Below, one piece after another: positions 27,022 to 36,228 of a stretch of DNA of 64,000 bases; the stretch's first letter is position 1, and every line of letters begins with the position of its first letter. The position numbers and the translations under genes were made by a program. The notes under the pieces are model-generated. The model was not told where the DNA came from and did no database searches. It saw only the letters and a list, made by a program, of their open reading frames with translations. The stretch comes from Bradyrhizobium sp. LMTR 3 (lineage in GTDB: Bacteria > Pseudomonadota > Alphaproteobacteria > Rhizobiales > Xanthobacteraceae). The stretch lies in assembly GCF_001693485.1 (NCBI RefSeq), contig NZ_MAXC01000033.1:124001-188000 (forward strand), written 5' to 3'.

Positions 27022-28098
27022 ATGTGGCCAGACCGCCGGATCATCGACCTCTTCAAGACCGAATTTCCGATCGTGCTGGCGCCGATGGCCGGCGTCATGG
27101 ACGCCGAACTCGTGATCGCCGCAGCCCAGGGCGGTGCGCTGGGTTCGCTGCCATGCGCGATGATTTCGGTCGAGAAAGCGCGCGAGCAGGTCAACATCAT
27201 CCGCCAGCGCGTCACCGCGCCGGTCAACATGAACTTCTTCTGTCACAAGCCGGTCGATGCCAATCCCGCGCGCGAGGCCGGTTGGAAGGCGCGGCTTGGC
27301 TCCTATTACAAGGAATTGGGTATCGATCCTGCCACGCCCATCAGCGCCGCCAACCGCGCACCGTTCGACGAGGCGATGTGTGCGGTGGTGGAAGAACTGA
27401 AGCCGGAAATCGTCAGCTTCCACTTCGGCCTGCCGGATCCGGCGCTGGTCAAGCGCGTCAGGGCGGCGGGTTGCCTCGTGATGTCCTCGGCAACCATCGT
27501 GAAGGAAGCGATCTGGCTGGAGGAGAACGGCGCCGACGTCATCATCGCGCAAGGCGCCGAAGCCGGCGGCCATCGCGGCATGTTCCTGACCGACAATATC
27601 GCCCAGCAGCCCGGCACGTTTGCGCTGGTGCCGCAGGTGGTCGACGCAGTGAAAGTGCCTGTGATCGCGGCCGGCGGCATCGCCGATGGGCGCGGCATTG
27701 CGGCGGCGTTCGCGCTCGGCGCATCCGGCGTGCAGATCGGCAGCGCCTATCTGCGCTGCCCGGAATCCAAAGTGATCGGACCGGTTCGCACTGCGCTAGC
27801 CCAGTCGCATGATGATTCCACCGTCATCACCAATGTCATGACCGGCCGTCCTGCGCGTGGCGTTGCCAACCGTGTCATGCGCGAGGTCGGACCGATCTCG
27901 CCGGACGCGCCCGCATTCCCCCATGCCGCAACCGCGCTTGGGCCGCTGAAGGCAGCAGCCGAAAAGCTCGGCAGGGTCGATTTCACCAGTCTGTGGGCCG
28001 GGCAGGCGGTGCGGATGGGGCGCGAGATGCCGGCGGCGGAATTGACCCGCTCGCTCGCAGGCGCTGCGCTAGCGCGGTTCAGTGCGTTGAGCGGCTAG
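27022..28098 (+). CDS. Nitronate monooxygenase, second copy
   Basis: 358 residues of the same superfamily but a different branch from its neighbour: IVLAPMAGVMDAELVIAAAQ, AQGAEAGGHRGMFLTD and PVIAAGGIADGRGIAAAFALG with GASGVQIGSAYL give the FMN site. ATG 27022 begins the conserved region. It follows the first copy by 123 bp filled with a palindromic repeat, so cotranscription is possible. The TAG stop lies within the left copy of an inverted repeat that frames the next gene. Confidence 0.9.
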   Translation: MWPDRRIIDLFKTEFPIVLAPMAGVMDAELVIAAAQGGALGSLPCAMISVEKAREQVNIIRQRVTAPVNMNFFCHKPVDANPAREAGWKARLGSYYKELGIDPATPISAANRAPFDEAMCAVVEELKPEIVSFHFGLPDPALVKRVRAAGCLVMSSATIVKEAIWLEENGADVIIAQGAEAGGHRGMFLTDNIAQQPGTFALVPQVVDAVKVPVIAAGGIADGRGIAAAFALGASGVQIGSAYLRCPESKVIGPVRTALAQSHDDSTVITNVMTGRPARGVANRVMREVGPISPDAPAFPHAATALGPLKAAAEKLGRVDFTSLWAGQAVRMGREMPAAELTRSLAGAALARFSALSG

Positions 28099-28137
28099 TA
28101 CCGCTGCACAGTGATTTTGACCGGCTGAATCTGCGAT
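28095..28137 (+). repeat. Left inverted repeat framing the double OMP gene
   Basis: 43 bp starting CTAGTACCGCTGCACAG and ending GGCTGAATCTGCGAT; its reverse complement recurs at 29909-29949 with about 38 of 41 aligned positions matching. Confidence 0.75.
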
Positions 28138-28201
28138 CAGGCTAGCTCCGGCACTTGTTTGGGATCAACGAGCAGCTCGATGTTGCGTCTCCGTGTTGAA
28201 G

Positions 28202-29749
28202 TCAAAACGTCCCAGCAATGGGTGCCGGACCGAACCGGTAGTTCAAGCCGAATGTGAAGGAATTAACCTTCAGGTCGACATCGAAGGGCGTCGGCGGTTG
28301 GCCCGCGGCCGTGATGCTGCGCGTCTCCGTTCCGAAATCCATGAAGCTGTATTCGAGCCGAGCCGTCCAGCGGCCGGCGATTGCCCACTCCACGCCGGCG
28401 CCAATTACCCATCCGGAGCGTGTGTCGTTGGCATCCGAGATCGGTATCGACGCCCCCAGCAAGGTAGAGTCGGTCGCGTAGCGCTCACCGGCCAGCGCCC
28501 AGCCGCCCTTGACGTAGGGGAGCGAGCTGCCGAGCGGGAGGCCGACACGGCCCGTGACCGTCGCAAGCCAATCGATGTCACTGCTGAGCCGGATGGTCGC
28601 GTTGAAGGGCGGAGGCGCACTGATCGGCAGAATGCTTCCCGTTGTATTGGCCCACGCTCCCTGAGCCTCAATGCCGAGCGCCCAACCGCCAGCTTGATAA
28701 TTGAAGCCCACCTGACCGCCGGCAATGAAGCCGGCAGCATCCACACGAAACACACTGCCGGGGAGATTGGGCGGACCCAGATTGGCCGTGGGATCGAATA
28801 ATTCCGTGCTGGTCCAAGCGCCGCCGATATGGGGACCGAGATAGAAGCCGGTCCAGTTGTACCCGAGAGCCGGCCTAAGATCTGGCGCCCGGGTTGCGGC
28901 GCGATCGGGCGTGCTTGCGGCCGCACCCGCCGGGAAGAGGTAGGACAAGCCGAGATAGGCCGTGTGCGTCTGCTGGTCCACCGAGAACCTGAACTGCTCG
29001 GCATTTACGCCGGTTGTGCCGAAGAAGGTGAAATCGGTGCTCTCATACTTGGAATAGCGGTACTCTCCGCGCAGCATCCAGTTGTCGGCCACCCTCCATT
29101 CCAAGCCGCCGCCTACCGTCCAGCCAACGAGGATATCCGACGCCGATTGGGTGCGGTTCCCGATGACCCCGAGACCGGGAACCAAGAGGGATGGACACAA
29201 GCTCACAGGCGCCAGCGGACCGGCACACGACGCGCTCACCTTCCTGCTGGTCCACGACGGGCCGCCGGTGGCGTAAAGCAGAAGATCAGGCGCGGCGAGA
29301 TAGCCGAGGCGGGCGCGCACACTGGTATCCCACTCGTCCTTCACGGAGGCGGTGTCGGCGAGCCCTGGAGCGAAGACAGCAAGGCTGCCCGGTATGCCGA
29401 TGCGGCGCCTGCCGTTGTCGCCCCAGCCGAGGTCGGCCTCGACGCCGAGCACCCAATGCGCGATCTGCCAGTTGTAGCCGAGATAGGCGCTGATTCTCGC
29501 ATCGTTCAGGTCGAAGCCCGCCGGATTGCTGGTCGCGAACGGCGCGCGGGCGGTCTCGTCTTCTCCCAGTGCCGTCGTTATCCAATTGGCGTCGGTCCAG
29601 CGGCCGCCAAGTCCGACGCCGAGGTAGAAGCCGGACCAAGTAGGGAGAGATGCGGGAGGAGGCACACCGCCGTCAAGGTCTGCCGCGGCTGCCGAACGCC
29701 CGGCCAAGCCCCCTGCGAGTACAAGCCCCGCCAGCAAGATACGCATCAT
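28202..29749 (-). CDS. Tandem (two-domain) Omp25/31-like outer-membrane beta-barrel protein
   Basis: 515 residues, about twice the usual length. After a signal peptide (LLAGLVLAGGLAGRSAAAA) come two homologous barrels: the first starts LPTWSGFYLGVGLGGRW and closes near HTAYLGLSYLFPAG; the second starts YNWTGFYLGPHIGGAW around residue 298 and ends with FTFGLNYRF, a terminal aromatic as required for outer-membrane insertion. Each half has the GVEADLGWG/GIEAQGAWA and WTVGGGLEWRV/WVIGAGVEWAI repeats. A GAGG ribosome-binding site precedes ATGATG at 29749. The gene lies between inverted repeats, suggesting a moved cargo. Confidence 0.88.
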   Translation of the reverse strand: MMRILLAGLVLAGGLAGRSAAAADLDGGVPPPASLPTWSGFYLGVGLGGRWTDANWITTALGEDETARAPFATSNPAGFDLNDARISAYLGYNWQIAHWVLGVEADLGWGDNGRRRIGIPGSLAVFAPGLADTASVKDEWDTSVRARLGYLAAPDLLLYATGGPSWTSRKVSASCAGPLAPVSLCPSLLVPGLGVIGNRTQSASDILVGWTVGGGLEWRVADNWMLRGEYRYSKYESTDFTFFGTTGVNAEQFRFSVDQQTHTAYLGLSYLFPAGAAASTPDRAATRAPDLRPALGYNWTGFYLGPHIGGAWTSTELFDPTANLGPPNLPGSVFRVDAAGFIAGGQVGFNYQAGGWALGIEAQGAWANTTGSILPISAPPPFNATIRLSSDIDWLATVTGRVGLPLGSSLPYVKGGWALAGERYATDSTLLGASIPISDANDTRSGWVIGAGVEWAIAGRWTARLEYSFMDFGTETRSITAAGQPPTPFDVDLKVNSFTFGLNYRFGPAPIAGTF

Positions 29750-29908
29750 CGCCGAGCCTCCTCGGAGGATCGCTGCTTATTCTCACCTTGGCGCAACTAG
29801 AATGGGGGCCGGAGCTTCGCGCTAGTGTGCCGGAAGCACACCGATACAGAAAAACTGATGTACGGCATATGCTAGGCCAGGACGTCCTGCACACGCTGCA
29901 GGCGGCGC

Positions 29909-29949
29909 ATCGCAGATTCAACCGGTCAATTACTGTGCAGCGCTACTAG
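29909..29949 (-). repeat. Right inverted repeat framing the double OMP gene
   Basis: Reverse complement reads CTAGTAGCGCTGCACAG then GGTTGAATCTGCGAT, matching 28095-28137 apart from three substitutions and a 2-bp gap. Confidence 0.75.
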
Positions 29950-29979
29950 CTGGCGGCTTGGAGCGGGTTTTGTGCTGTC

Positions 29980-30144
29980 CTAGTGTGCCGGTTCGTCGCG
30001 GTGGACCTCAAGATGCTCAACCGCCAGCGACCTGTAATGCGCCGCCATCTCCTTGTAATGCTGCTTTGAGATGGGGTCGGTCGCATTTTCGGCACGGCGC
30101 TCGAACATTTCCGCCTTTTCCCGCAGGATTTTAGCCTGGGACAT
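29980..30144 (-). CDS. 54-residue charged helical protein
   Basis: ATG 30144 follows GGGAGAAGAGCC. The product (MSQAKILREKAEMFERRAEN, then a part containing KQHYKEMAAHYRSLAVEHLE) is predicted to be nearly all amphipathic helix, rich in Lys/Glu/His. No domain known. The upstream mini-gene ends 19 bases before it on the same strand, so both may form one small operon. Confidence 0.55.
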   Translation of the reverse strand: MSQAKILREKAEMFERRAENATDPISKQHYKEMAAHYRSLAVEHLEVHRDEPAH

Positions 30145-30163
30145 GGCTCTTCTCCCGATTGGG

Positions 30164-30274
30164 TCAGGTTAGGCAGGCGAGGTAGATGATGGCGACGCCG
30201 AGAACGGTCCCGATGGACCAGAGGGCCGGATCCCAGCTTTCCGATCCGGCGCGGTCATTTTCGATGGTCGACAC
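30164..30274 (-). CDS. 36-residue predicted membrane peptide
   Basis: GTG 30274 with GGGAGG about nine bases upstream. The product starts with a polar stretch (STIENDRAGSESWDPALW) and ends in one hydrophobic helix (SIGTVLGVAIIYLACLT). Single-pass membrane peptide of unknown function; support is the ribosome-binding site, hydrophobic pattern and the adjacent small gene. Confidence 0.4.
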   Translation of the reverse strand: MSTIENDRAGSESWDPALWSIGTVLGVAIIYLACLT

Positions 30275-30520
30275 GACGCGGCCTCCCGATGTTCCGGCCG
30301 CGACTTTCATCCCCCGACTGTTTCAGGATGACTACGTCAATCGATAAAAATGGTTTCGTCGGGGCGCTTTTGCGCAGGAAATCTGCGCTTCGCACACAAA
30401 ATCTTGTGCATCAGGGCAGGGCGACCGAAAGGGCGTGTGGCCGCCTGTTCCCGCGGTTGCGGCGCAAAAGCGGCCTCTGCTATACGGCGGGTGCGAATTC
30501 CCCGTTTGAGGCCTATATTT

Positions 30521-30808
30521 ATGTCCGTTGATGCCGCCACCGTTCGCCGCATCGCGCATCTGGCGCGGATTGCGGTCACCGAGGCCGAGGTTCCCCATCT
30601 GCAGGGCGAGCTGAACACCATGCTGGCTTTCGTGGAGCAGCTTTCGGAAGTGAACATCGACGGCGTCGAGCCGATGACCTCGGTGACTCCGATGGAAATG
30701 AAGAAGCGGCAGGATGTGGTCAATGACGGCGAGATTCCCGACGACATCGTCAGGAATGCGCCGGAGACGCAAAACCATTTCTTCCTGGTGCCAAAGGTGG
30801 TCGAATAA
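30521..30808 (+). CDS. gatC: Asp-tRNA(Asn)/Glu-tRNA(Gln) amidotransferase subunit C
   Basis: 95 residues. [18 protein letters not shown] and [26 protein letters not shown] are GatC hallmarks; it wraps around GatA and stabilises GatAB. Normal length. It heads a gatC-orf-gatA-orf-gatB cluster; alphaproteobacteria use GatCAB to make Gln-tRNA and often Asn-tRNA. Confidence 0.95.
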   Translation: MSVDAATVRRIAHLARIAVTEAEVPHLQGELNTMLAFVEQLSEVNIDGVEPMTSVTPMEMKKRQDVVNDGEIPDDIVRNAPETQNHFFLVPKVVE

Positions 30809-30815
30809 GGCCATA

Positions 30816-30859
30816 GCGTTTTCGAGCGAAGTGGGTACCGGTTCGCGTTAAGAAAACGC
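30816..30859. repeat. Hairpin repeat between gatC and the next small gene
   Basis: GCGTTTTCGAGCGAA at the left pairs with TTCGCG and GAAAACGC at the right. A related sequence (GCGTTTTCGAGCGAAATTGA ... ACCGGTTCGCGTCAGATGCGC) occurs at 48288-48352. As a structure inside the gatCAB transcript it might tune GatC to GatA ratio (inference). Confidence 0.6.
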
Positions 30860-30897
30860 ATCAAACAAAGAAGCTCTGTTTTGAGATCGGAAGTCCG

Positions 30898-31113
30898 ATG
30901 TGTCTGCTCTGCGACGATGAAAAGGCCTATCAGTCGTATATGGATTATCTTGACGCGATGGCGCGGCAGGGCAAGGCCGCCGATCCCGACAAGGCGATGG
31001 ATGCCGTGCTGGATCAGCTCGAGGCCGCCGACAAGGCGCGCGCCCAGGAATCGAATAGCCCCGCCAACGACAAGACGCTTTCTCCGTTCTTCTGCAGCCC
31101 GATCAATAAATGA
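30898..31113 (+). CDS. Small conserved-looking protein embedded in the gat operon
   Basis: 71 residues starting [20 protein letters not shown], with a CxxC pair at residues 2-5, a central acidic helix and a C-terminal [10 protein letters not shown]. Its TGA overlaps the gatA ATG as ATGA, so the two are translationally coupled. No family recognised. Position suggests a link with the amidotransferase or simply with gatA translation. Confidence 0.7.
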   Translation: MCLLCDDEKAYQSYMDYLDAMARQGKAADPDKAMDAVLDQLEAADKARAQESNSPANDKTLSPFFCSPINK

Positions 31114-32585
31114 CCGACCTGACATCTCTGACGATCGCGGAGGCCCGCGAGGGCCTCGCGAGCAAGTCTTTCACCTCGCTCGAACTGACGGACGCGCATC
31201 TCGCCGCGATCGAAGCGGCGCGCTCGCTCAATGCCTTCGTGCTGGAAACGCCGGACCAGGCCCGCGCCATGGCGCGCGCGGTCGATGCGAAGATTGCCAA
31301 GGGCGAGGGCGGGCCGCTTGCCGGCATTCCGCTCGGCATCAAGGACCTGTTCGCAACGAGAGACGTGCGCACCACCGCGTGCTCGAAAATCCTCGGCAAC
31401 TTCGTGCCGCCGTATGAATCCACCGTGACCTCGCAGCTCTGGCGCGACGGCGCGGTGATGCTCGGCAAGCTCAACAACGACGAATTCGCGATGGGCTCGT
31501 CGAACGAGACCTCATGCTTCGGCCCCGTGGTCAATCCGTGGCGACGCGAGGGTTCCAACACCACGCTGGTGCCGGGCGGCTCGTCCGGCGGATCGGCATC
31601 CGCCGTGGCAGCGCTGCTCTGCATGGGCGCGACTGCGACCGACACCGGCGGTTCAATCCGCCAGCCGGCCGCCTTCACCGCAACCGTCGGCGTCAAGCCG
31701 ACCTACGGCCGCTGCTCGCGCTGGGGCATCGTGGCGTTCGCATCCTCGCTCGACCAGGCCGGTCCGATCGCGCGCACGGTGCGCGATTCCGCGATCCTGA
31801 TGCGCTCGATGGCGGGCCACGACCCGAAGGACACGACCTCCGTCGACATCGGCGTGCCCGACTACGAAGCCGCGATCGGCAAGTCGGTGAAGGGTATGAA
31901 GATCGGTATCCCGAAAGAGTATCGCCTCGACGGCATGCCGGCTGAGATCGAAAAGCTCTGGAGCGAAGGCGCGGCATGGCTGAAGGCGGCCGGCGCCGAA
32001 CTGGTCGAGGTGTCGCTGCCGCATACCAAATACGCGCTGCCGGCCTATTACATTGTGGCGCCGGCGGAAGCCTCGTCGAACCTCGCGCGCTACGATGGCG
32101 TGCGGTACGGCCTGCGCGTGCCGGCACGCAGCATCGGCGAGTTGTACGAGAACACCCGCGCGGAAGGGTTTGGCGATGAAGTGCGCCGCCGCGTCATGAT
32201 CGGCACTTATGTGCTCTCGGCCGGCTATTACGATGCCTATTATCTGCGCGCGCAGAAAGTGCGCACCCTGATCAAGAAAGATTTTGAAGATTGCTTCGCC
32301 AAGGGCATCAGCGCGATCCTGACGCCCGCGACGCCCTCGGCCGCCTTCGGCGTCGGCGAAAAGGGCGGCGCCGATCCCGTCGAGATGTATCTCAACGACA
32401 TCTTCACGGTGACGGTGAACATGGCGGGGCTGCCGGGCATCGCCGTGCCGGCCGGCAAGGATGCGCAGGGACTGCCGCTTGGCCTGCAGTTGATCGGCCG
32501 TCCGTTCGATGAGGAGACGCTGTTCTCGCTTGGCGAAGTCGTGGAGCAGGCGGCCGGCCGCTTCACCCCGCCGCGCTGGTGGTGA
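31110..32585 (+). CDS. gatA: Asp-tRNA(Asn)/Glu-tRNA(Gln) amidotransferase subunit A
   Basis: 491 residues. Amidase-signature catalytic triad: Lys in [20 protein letters not shown], and Ser residues in [17 protein letters not shown] and [12 protein letters not shown]. GatA releases ammonia from glutamine for transamidation on GatB. Length and motifs are full. Overlaps the preceding small gene by 4 bp. Confidence 0.96.
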   Translation: MTDLTSLTIAEAREGLASKSFTSLELTDAHLAAIEAARSLNAFVLETPDQARAMARAVDAKIAKGEGGPLAGIPLGIKDLFATRDVRTTACSKILGNFVPPYESTVTSQLWRDGAVMLGKLNNDEFAMGSSNETSCFGPVVNPWRREGSNTTLVPGGSSGGSASAVAALLCMGATATDTGGSIRQPAAFTATVGVKPTYGRCSRWGIVAFASSLDQAGPIARTVRDSAILMRSMAGHDPKDTTSVDIGVPDYEAAIGKSVKGMKIGIPKEYRLDGMPAEIEKLWSEGAAWLKAAGAELVEVSLPHTKYALPAYYIVAPAEASSNLARYDGVRYGLRVPARSIGELYENTRAEGFGDEVRRRVMIGTYVLSAGYYDAYYLRAQKVRTLIKKDFEDCFAKGISAILTPATPSAAFGVGEKGGADPVEMYLNDIFTVTVNMAGLPGIAVPAGKDAQGLPLGLQLIGRPFDEETLFSLGEVVEQAAGRFTPPRWW

Positions 32586-32586
32586 C

Positions 32587-32880
32587 ATGCCGGATTTCCG
32601 CGCCAGCCTGACGGATGCAGCGCCCGCGCCGGGCCTCGAGCCGCCGCTGGCCGCGTTGTGGTGGGCTGCCAAGGGCGACTGGGATCGGGCGCACAAGATC
32701 GTGCAGGATGAAGGCACCGCCGAGGCCGCCTGGGTGCATGCCTATCTGCACCGGGTCGAAGGCGATCTCGGCAACGCCGGCTACTGGTATCGCCAGGCCG
32801 GCCAGCCGGTGGCGAAGGATTCTCTGGAAGCCGAATGGGAGCGGATCGTGTCCGCGCTGCTCGGAGGTGGAAAAGCATGA
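32587..32880 (+). CDS. Small protein between gatA and gatB
   Basis: 97 residues, Trp/Ala/Glu-rich: [20 protein letters not shown], then [20 protein letters not shown], which looks like a single TPR-like helical pair. One base separates it from gatA, and its TGA overlaps the gatB ATG by 4 bp, so it is strongly coupled to both. No named family recognised. A scaffold or chaperone role is only a guess. Confidence 0.75.
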   Translation: MPDFRASLTDAAPAPGLEPPLAALWWAAKGDWDRAHKIVQDEGTAEAAWVHAYLHRVEGDLGNAGYWYRQAGQPVAKDSLEAEWERIVSALLGGGKA

Positions 32881-34361
32881 CCGTGTCAGTCAAACCGGGA
32901 AAATTGATCAAGGGCCAGACCGGCGACTGGGAAGTCGTGATTGGGATGGAGGTGCACGCCCAGGTCACCTCGAAGTCAAAGCTGTTCTCCGGCGCTTCGA
33001 CCGAATTCGGCGGCGAGCCCAACAGCCATGTGTCGCTGGTCGATGCCGCGATGCCGGGCATGCTGCCGGTCATCAACGAGGAATGCGTCAAGCAGGCTGT
33101 CCGAACCGGGCTCGGCCTCAACGCCAAGATCAACCTGCGTTCGGTGTTCGACCGAAAAAACTATTTCTATGCGGACTCGCCGCAGGGCTACCAGATCAGC
33201 CAGTACAAATCGCCTGTTGTGGGCGAGGGCGAGATCGTCGTCGAGCTCGACGGCGGCAGGACTGCCACCATCGGTATCGAGCGGCTGCATCTGGAACAGG
33301 ATGCAGGCAAATTGCTGCATGACCAGTCACCGACGATGTCCTATGTCGACCTCAACCGCTGCGGCGTGGCGCTGATGGAGATCGTCTCCAAGCCCGACAT
33401 CCGCGACGCCGAGCAGGCCAAGGCCTATGTGACCAAGCTGCGCTCGATCCTGCGCTATCTCGGCACTTGCGACGGCGACATGGAGAAGGGGTCCTTGCGC
33501 GCCGACGTCAACGTGTCCGTGCGAAAGCCCGGCGGGCCGCTCGGTACCCGCTGCGAGATCAAGAACATGAACTCGATCAACTTCATCGGCCAGGCGATCG
33601 AGTACGAGGCCCGGCGTCAGATCGAGATCATCGAGGATGGCGGCACGATCGACCAGGAGACGCGCCTGTTCGACCCCAACAAGGGCGAGACGCGATCGAT
33701 GCGCTCCAAGGAAGAGGCGCACGACTATCGTTATTTCCCCGATCCCGACCTGCTGCCGCTCGAGTTCACGCAAAGCTATGTCGATGAGCTCAAGGCGAAG
33801 CTGCCGGAATTGCCGGACCAGAAGAAGGCACGCTTCATCGAGAGCCTCGGCCTGTCGCCCTATGATGCCGGCGTGCTGGTCGCCGAGCGGGAGAGCGCAG
33901 TGTTCTATGAGACCGTGCTCGCGGGGCTCGCCGACAAGGCGCGCGACGGCAAGCTCGCCGCCAATTGGGTGATCAACGAGCTGTTCGGACGCCTCAACAA
34001 GGAAGGCCATGGCATTGGAGATTCGCCAGTGTCGGCGGCGCAGTTGGCCGCGATCGTCGGCCTGATCGGCGAGGGCACGATCTCCGGCAAGATCGCAAAG
34101 GACCTGTTCGAGATCGTCTGGACCGAAGGCGGCGACCCGCGCGAGCTGGTCGAAGCGCGCGGCATGAAGCAGGTCACCGATCTCGGTGCGATCGAGAAGG
34201 TCGTCGACGACATCATCGCCGCCAATCCGGACAAGGTCGCGCAGGCGAAAGCCAAGCCGCAGCTCGCCGGCTGGTTCGTCGGCCAGGTGATGAAGCAGTC
34301 CGGCGGCAAGGCCAATCCGCAAGCAGTCAACGATCTCCTGAAGGCGAAGCTCGGCATCTGA
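32877..34361 (+). CDS. gatB: Asp-tRNA(Asn)/Glu-tRNA(Gln) amidotransferase subunit B
   Basis: 494 residues. [20 protein letters not shown] opens the kinase-like domain, then [32 protein letters not shown] and [20 protein letters not shown], followed by the helical and YqeY tail domains ending [10 protein letters not shown]. GatB phosphorylates and amidates mischarged tRNA. ATG 32877 overlaps the preceding stop and has GGAGG-like sequence (TCGGAGGTGG) upstream. Confidence 0.96.
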   Translation: MTVSVKPGKLIKGQTGDWEVVIGMEVHAQVTSKSKLFSGASTEFGGEPNSHVSLVDAAMPGMLPVINEECVKQAVRTGLGLNAKINLRSVFDRKNYFYADSPQGYQISQYKSPVVGEGEIVVELDGGRTATIGIERLHLEQDAGKLLHDQSPTMSYVDLNRCGVALMEIVSKPDIRDAEQAKAYVTKLRSILRYLGTCDGDMEKGSLRADVNVSVRKPGGPLGTRCEIKNMNSINFIGQAIEYEARRQIEIIEDGGTIDQETRLFDPNKGETRSMRSKEEAHDYRYFPDPDLLPLEFTQSYVDELKAKLPELPDQKKARFIESLGLSPYDAGVLVAERESAVFYETVLAGLADKARDGKLAANWVINELFGRLNKEGHGIGDSPVSAAQLAAIVGLIGEGTISGKIAKDLFEIVWTEGGDPRELVEARGMKQVTDLGAIEKVVDDIIAANPDKVAQAKAKPQLAGWFVGQVMKQSGGKANPQAVNDLLKAKLGI

Positions 34362-34924
34362 AGCGTCCCGTAACGGGACGACTCCGTCGTTGACGGCGCC
34401 GCGACTGATGCGTGCGAGCGCGTTTCGATCGTCGATCGCGATCTGAAATTCACCTGCGCGCCCGATAGCGCAGTTGCGAATCGGTGTTCGCGATTCGCAA
34501 AAAAGTTCGGTTTTGGCGAGCGGCGATGAGACGCCAGCGCTGTGTCCACGAAAATTTTTTTATTGCCAAAATTTGCGACTCAGAGTCCGTGCACACGATG
34601 TTTTCGCGGCATCAGTGAGTCGCGACGACATCGAGTGCGCATCGAACGTGGTTGGCGCGAATTCAAGAAAGCGCTGCGGCACAGGCGATTCTTGCAATCT
34701 TGACAAACGCCGATGTCGGTCGTTGCGGCACTTTTTGCATCGACGCGCGAGCATGTCGTTGCGTCGCCGACTGCAGCGCTGTGCGCGCTCTCACATTGCC
34801 GCGTCAACACTTCCTTAAGCGGGACGCTGTTTTTTTGAATGTGTTGGTGTATTCGGGATGTAGTGCATCTCGATTCCCGAGTGCACGCAGCGACTAAGCC
34901 ATCTCACTACATTAGGAGGGCAAC
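34362..34924 (+). other. Non-coding stretch upstream of the lysine-rich mini-gene
   Basis: 563 bp without a convincing gene. CGTCCCGTAACGGGACG (34364-34380) is a perfect hairpin just after gatB and may end or attenuate the operon, though no T run follows. Further on, TTCGCGATTCGC repeats near 34487-34500, a T-rich run at 34552-34562, and TTGACA near 34700. GC content is visibly lower than in flanking genes. The end is likely a long leader for the mini-gene at 34925. Confidence 0.45.
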
Positions 34925-35017
34925 ATGGCCAAGAAAGCTAAGAAGGCGAAGAAAGCGAAGAGCGCAGTGAAGAAGACTGCGAAGAAGACCCGCAAGGTCG
35001 CCAAGAAGAAGAAGTAA
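34925..35017 (+). CDS. 30-residue Lys/Ala histone-H1-like peptide
   Basis: ATG 34925 is preceded by a near-perfect ribosome-binding site TTAGGAGGGC. The whole product is AKK repeats: MAKKAKKAKKAKSAVKKT followed by AKKTRKVAKKKK, about half lysine, resembling bacterial histone-H1-like Hc2/AlgP tails and the TopA C-terminus. Nucleic-acid binding is likely. Strong translation signal for so short a peptide is notable. Missed by length-limited gene callers. Confidence 0.7.
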   Translation: MAKKAKKAKKAKSAVKKTAKKTRKVAKKKK

Positions 35018-35949
35018 GTTCGCTTCTTTGAAAATTGCCGGCGGCTCGATGCCGGCACGTCACCCGAGCCCCAAGACGAAACGCTGAAGGCTCTGGTCGA
35101 CGAAAGAGGGTGTCGGCGAGACATCAGGTCAAACGGCTGGATCGTATTTCGGAAGAGCTTGCTCTTTCAAACCGGTCCGGCAGAAGAAACAGGTTTTCTT
35201 CGTTCGGTGCGGGCATCCTTAACTGCCCGCAATTTCATCGGGCCAAAAGCCCGGTTTGAAATCTGGTCCTGACGTGTTCGCCGACGCCCTCGTTCCCTTG
35301 GGGCGTCGTACCCGCGCTCGGGAACGCCCGCTCTCGCTGGAGCGCTCCGACAGCCCGCGCATCAGGCGTCCGGCGCTGAAGTTTCCCAAATTCACTTCAT
35401 CGTTCACAGGCGCCGACGGTTCGGTTCCGCCTGTCGCGCCGATTCAGGCGCGTTTCGGTGGCCGGCGCGCCTTGAACTCCTGCATGGCTGCAGAGCTGCG
35501 CGACACCGGGTCATCTGGGAACCGTCAACGCTTCGGTCGGGTGACGGGTGATGATGACACCGACATTGGCCGCAATGGTTATCGTTCCGCGAAACCGCAG
35601 GGTAAACCGACTTTCACGATTGGCCACTTCTCCTTGTGCCGCAGATACTTCTGCGATTTTCGTGTCAACGGCGCAAGGTGCGCGTTTACACCCCGTTCAT
35701 CGCGAACCTTAAACTGCTCTTCAAATTTGTTCGGCCATGATCATCCCAACAACAGACCGGAAAACGGTACGCGCATGATCCGCCAAAGTGTGGGTGGTTT
35801 GGCGATCAGATCATGCGCTCTTCTAATAATGGGCGCGCGATCGGACGCAAAACCGGTTTCCACTTTTGCTGATCGCGCGCTGGGGAAGTCAACAGTGGAC
35901 AGGGGCCGCGCTCGGGGGAGGGCGGCAACGATAAGAAGGGGAGCTACAT
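35018..35949. other. Long region without recognisable genes
   Basis: 932 bp. Open frames here give low-complexity Arg/Ser/Pro products with no family and no ribosome-binding site, so none is called. The stretch 35843-35880 resembles the repeat at 1016-1057. The last bases hold the AGAAGGGGAG ribosome-binding site of the Sel1-like gene. A structured RNA cannot be excluded but none is recognised. Confidence 0.4.
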
Positions 35950-36216
35950 ATGTTTCAGGGGCAGATCGATCTCGACACCGCAATTCCGGTGGAGGCGACC
36001 GCGATTCCGGACGTGCTGTTCGAGCGCGGCCTTTACTGGGCGAGCGGCCGTTCCGGCGTGGTCAATCTCGTCGCGGCCCACAAATGGTTCAATCTCGCCG
36101 CGCTGAAGGGACGCGCGGATGCAATCTCCATGCGCCGCGAGGTCGCCGCCATGATGTCGGATGCCGAAATCGCCACCGCACAGCGCGAGGCGCGTGCGTG
36201 GATGACGGCGCATTGA
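35950..36216 (+). CDS. Sel1-repeat-like small protein
   Basis: 88 residues with a single Sel1/TPR-like unit: [32 protein letters not shown] followed by an acidic helix ending MTAH. Sel1 repeats mediate protein contacts. A strong ribosome-binding site (AGAAGGGGAGCTACAT) precedes ATG 35950. Convergent with a decayed DUF1186 gene that nearly abuts it. Confidence 0.75.
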   Translation: MFQGQIDLDTAIPVEATAIPDVLFERGLYWASGRSGVVNLVAAHKWFNLAALKGRADAISMRREVAAMMSDAEIATAQREARAWMTAH

Positions 36217-36228
36217 AAGTCGCCGGCG

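Noticed and set aside
34362-35949. tmRNA, SRP RNA or RNase P RNA in the gene-poor region
   Set aside because: None of the conserved cores of these RNAs was recognised on either strand.
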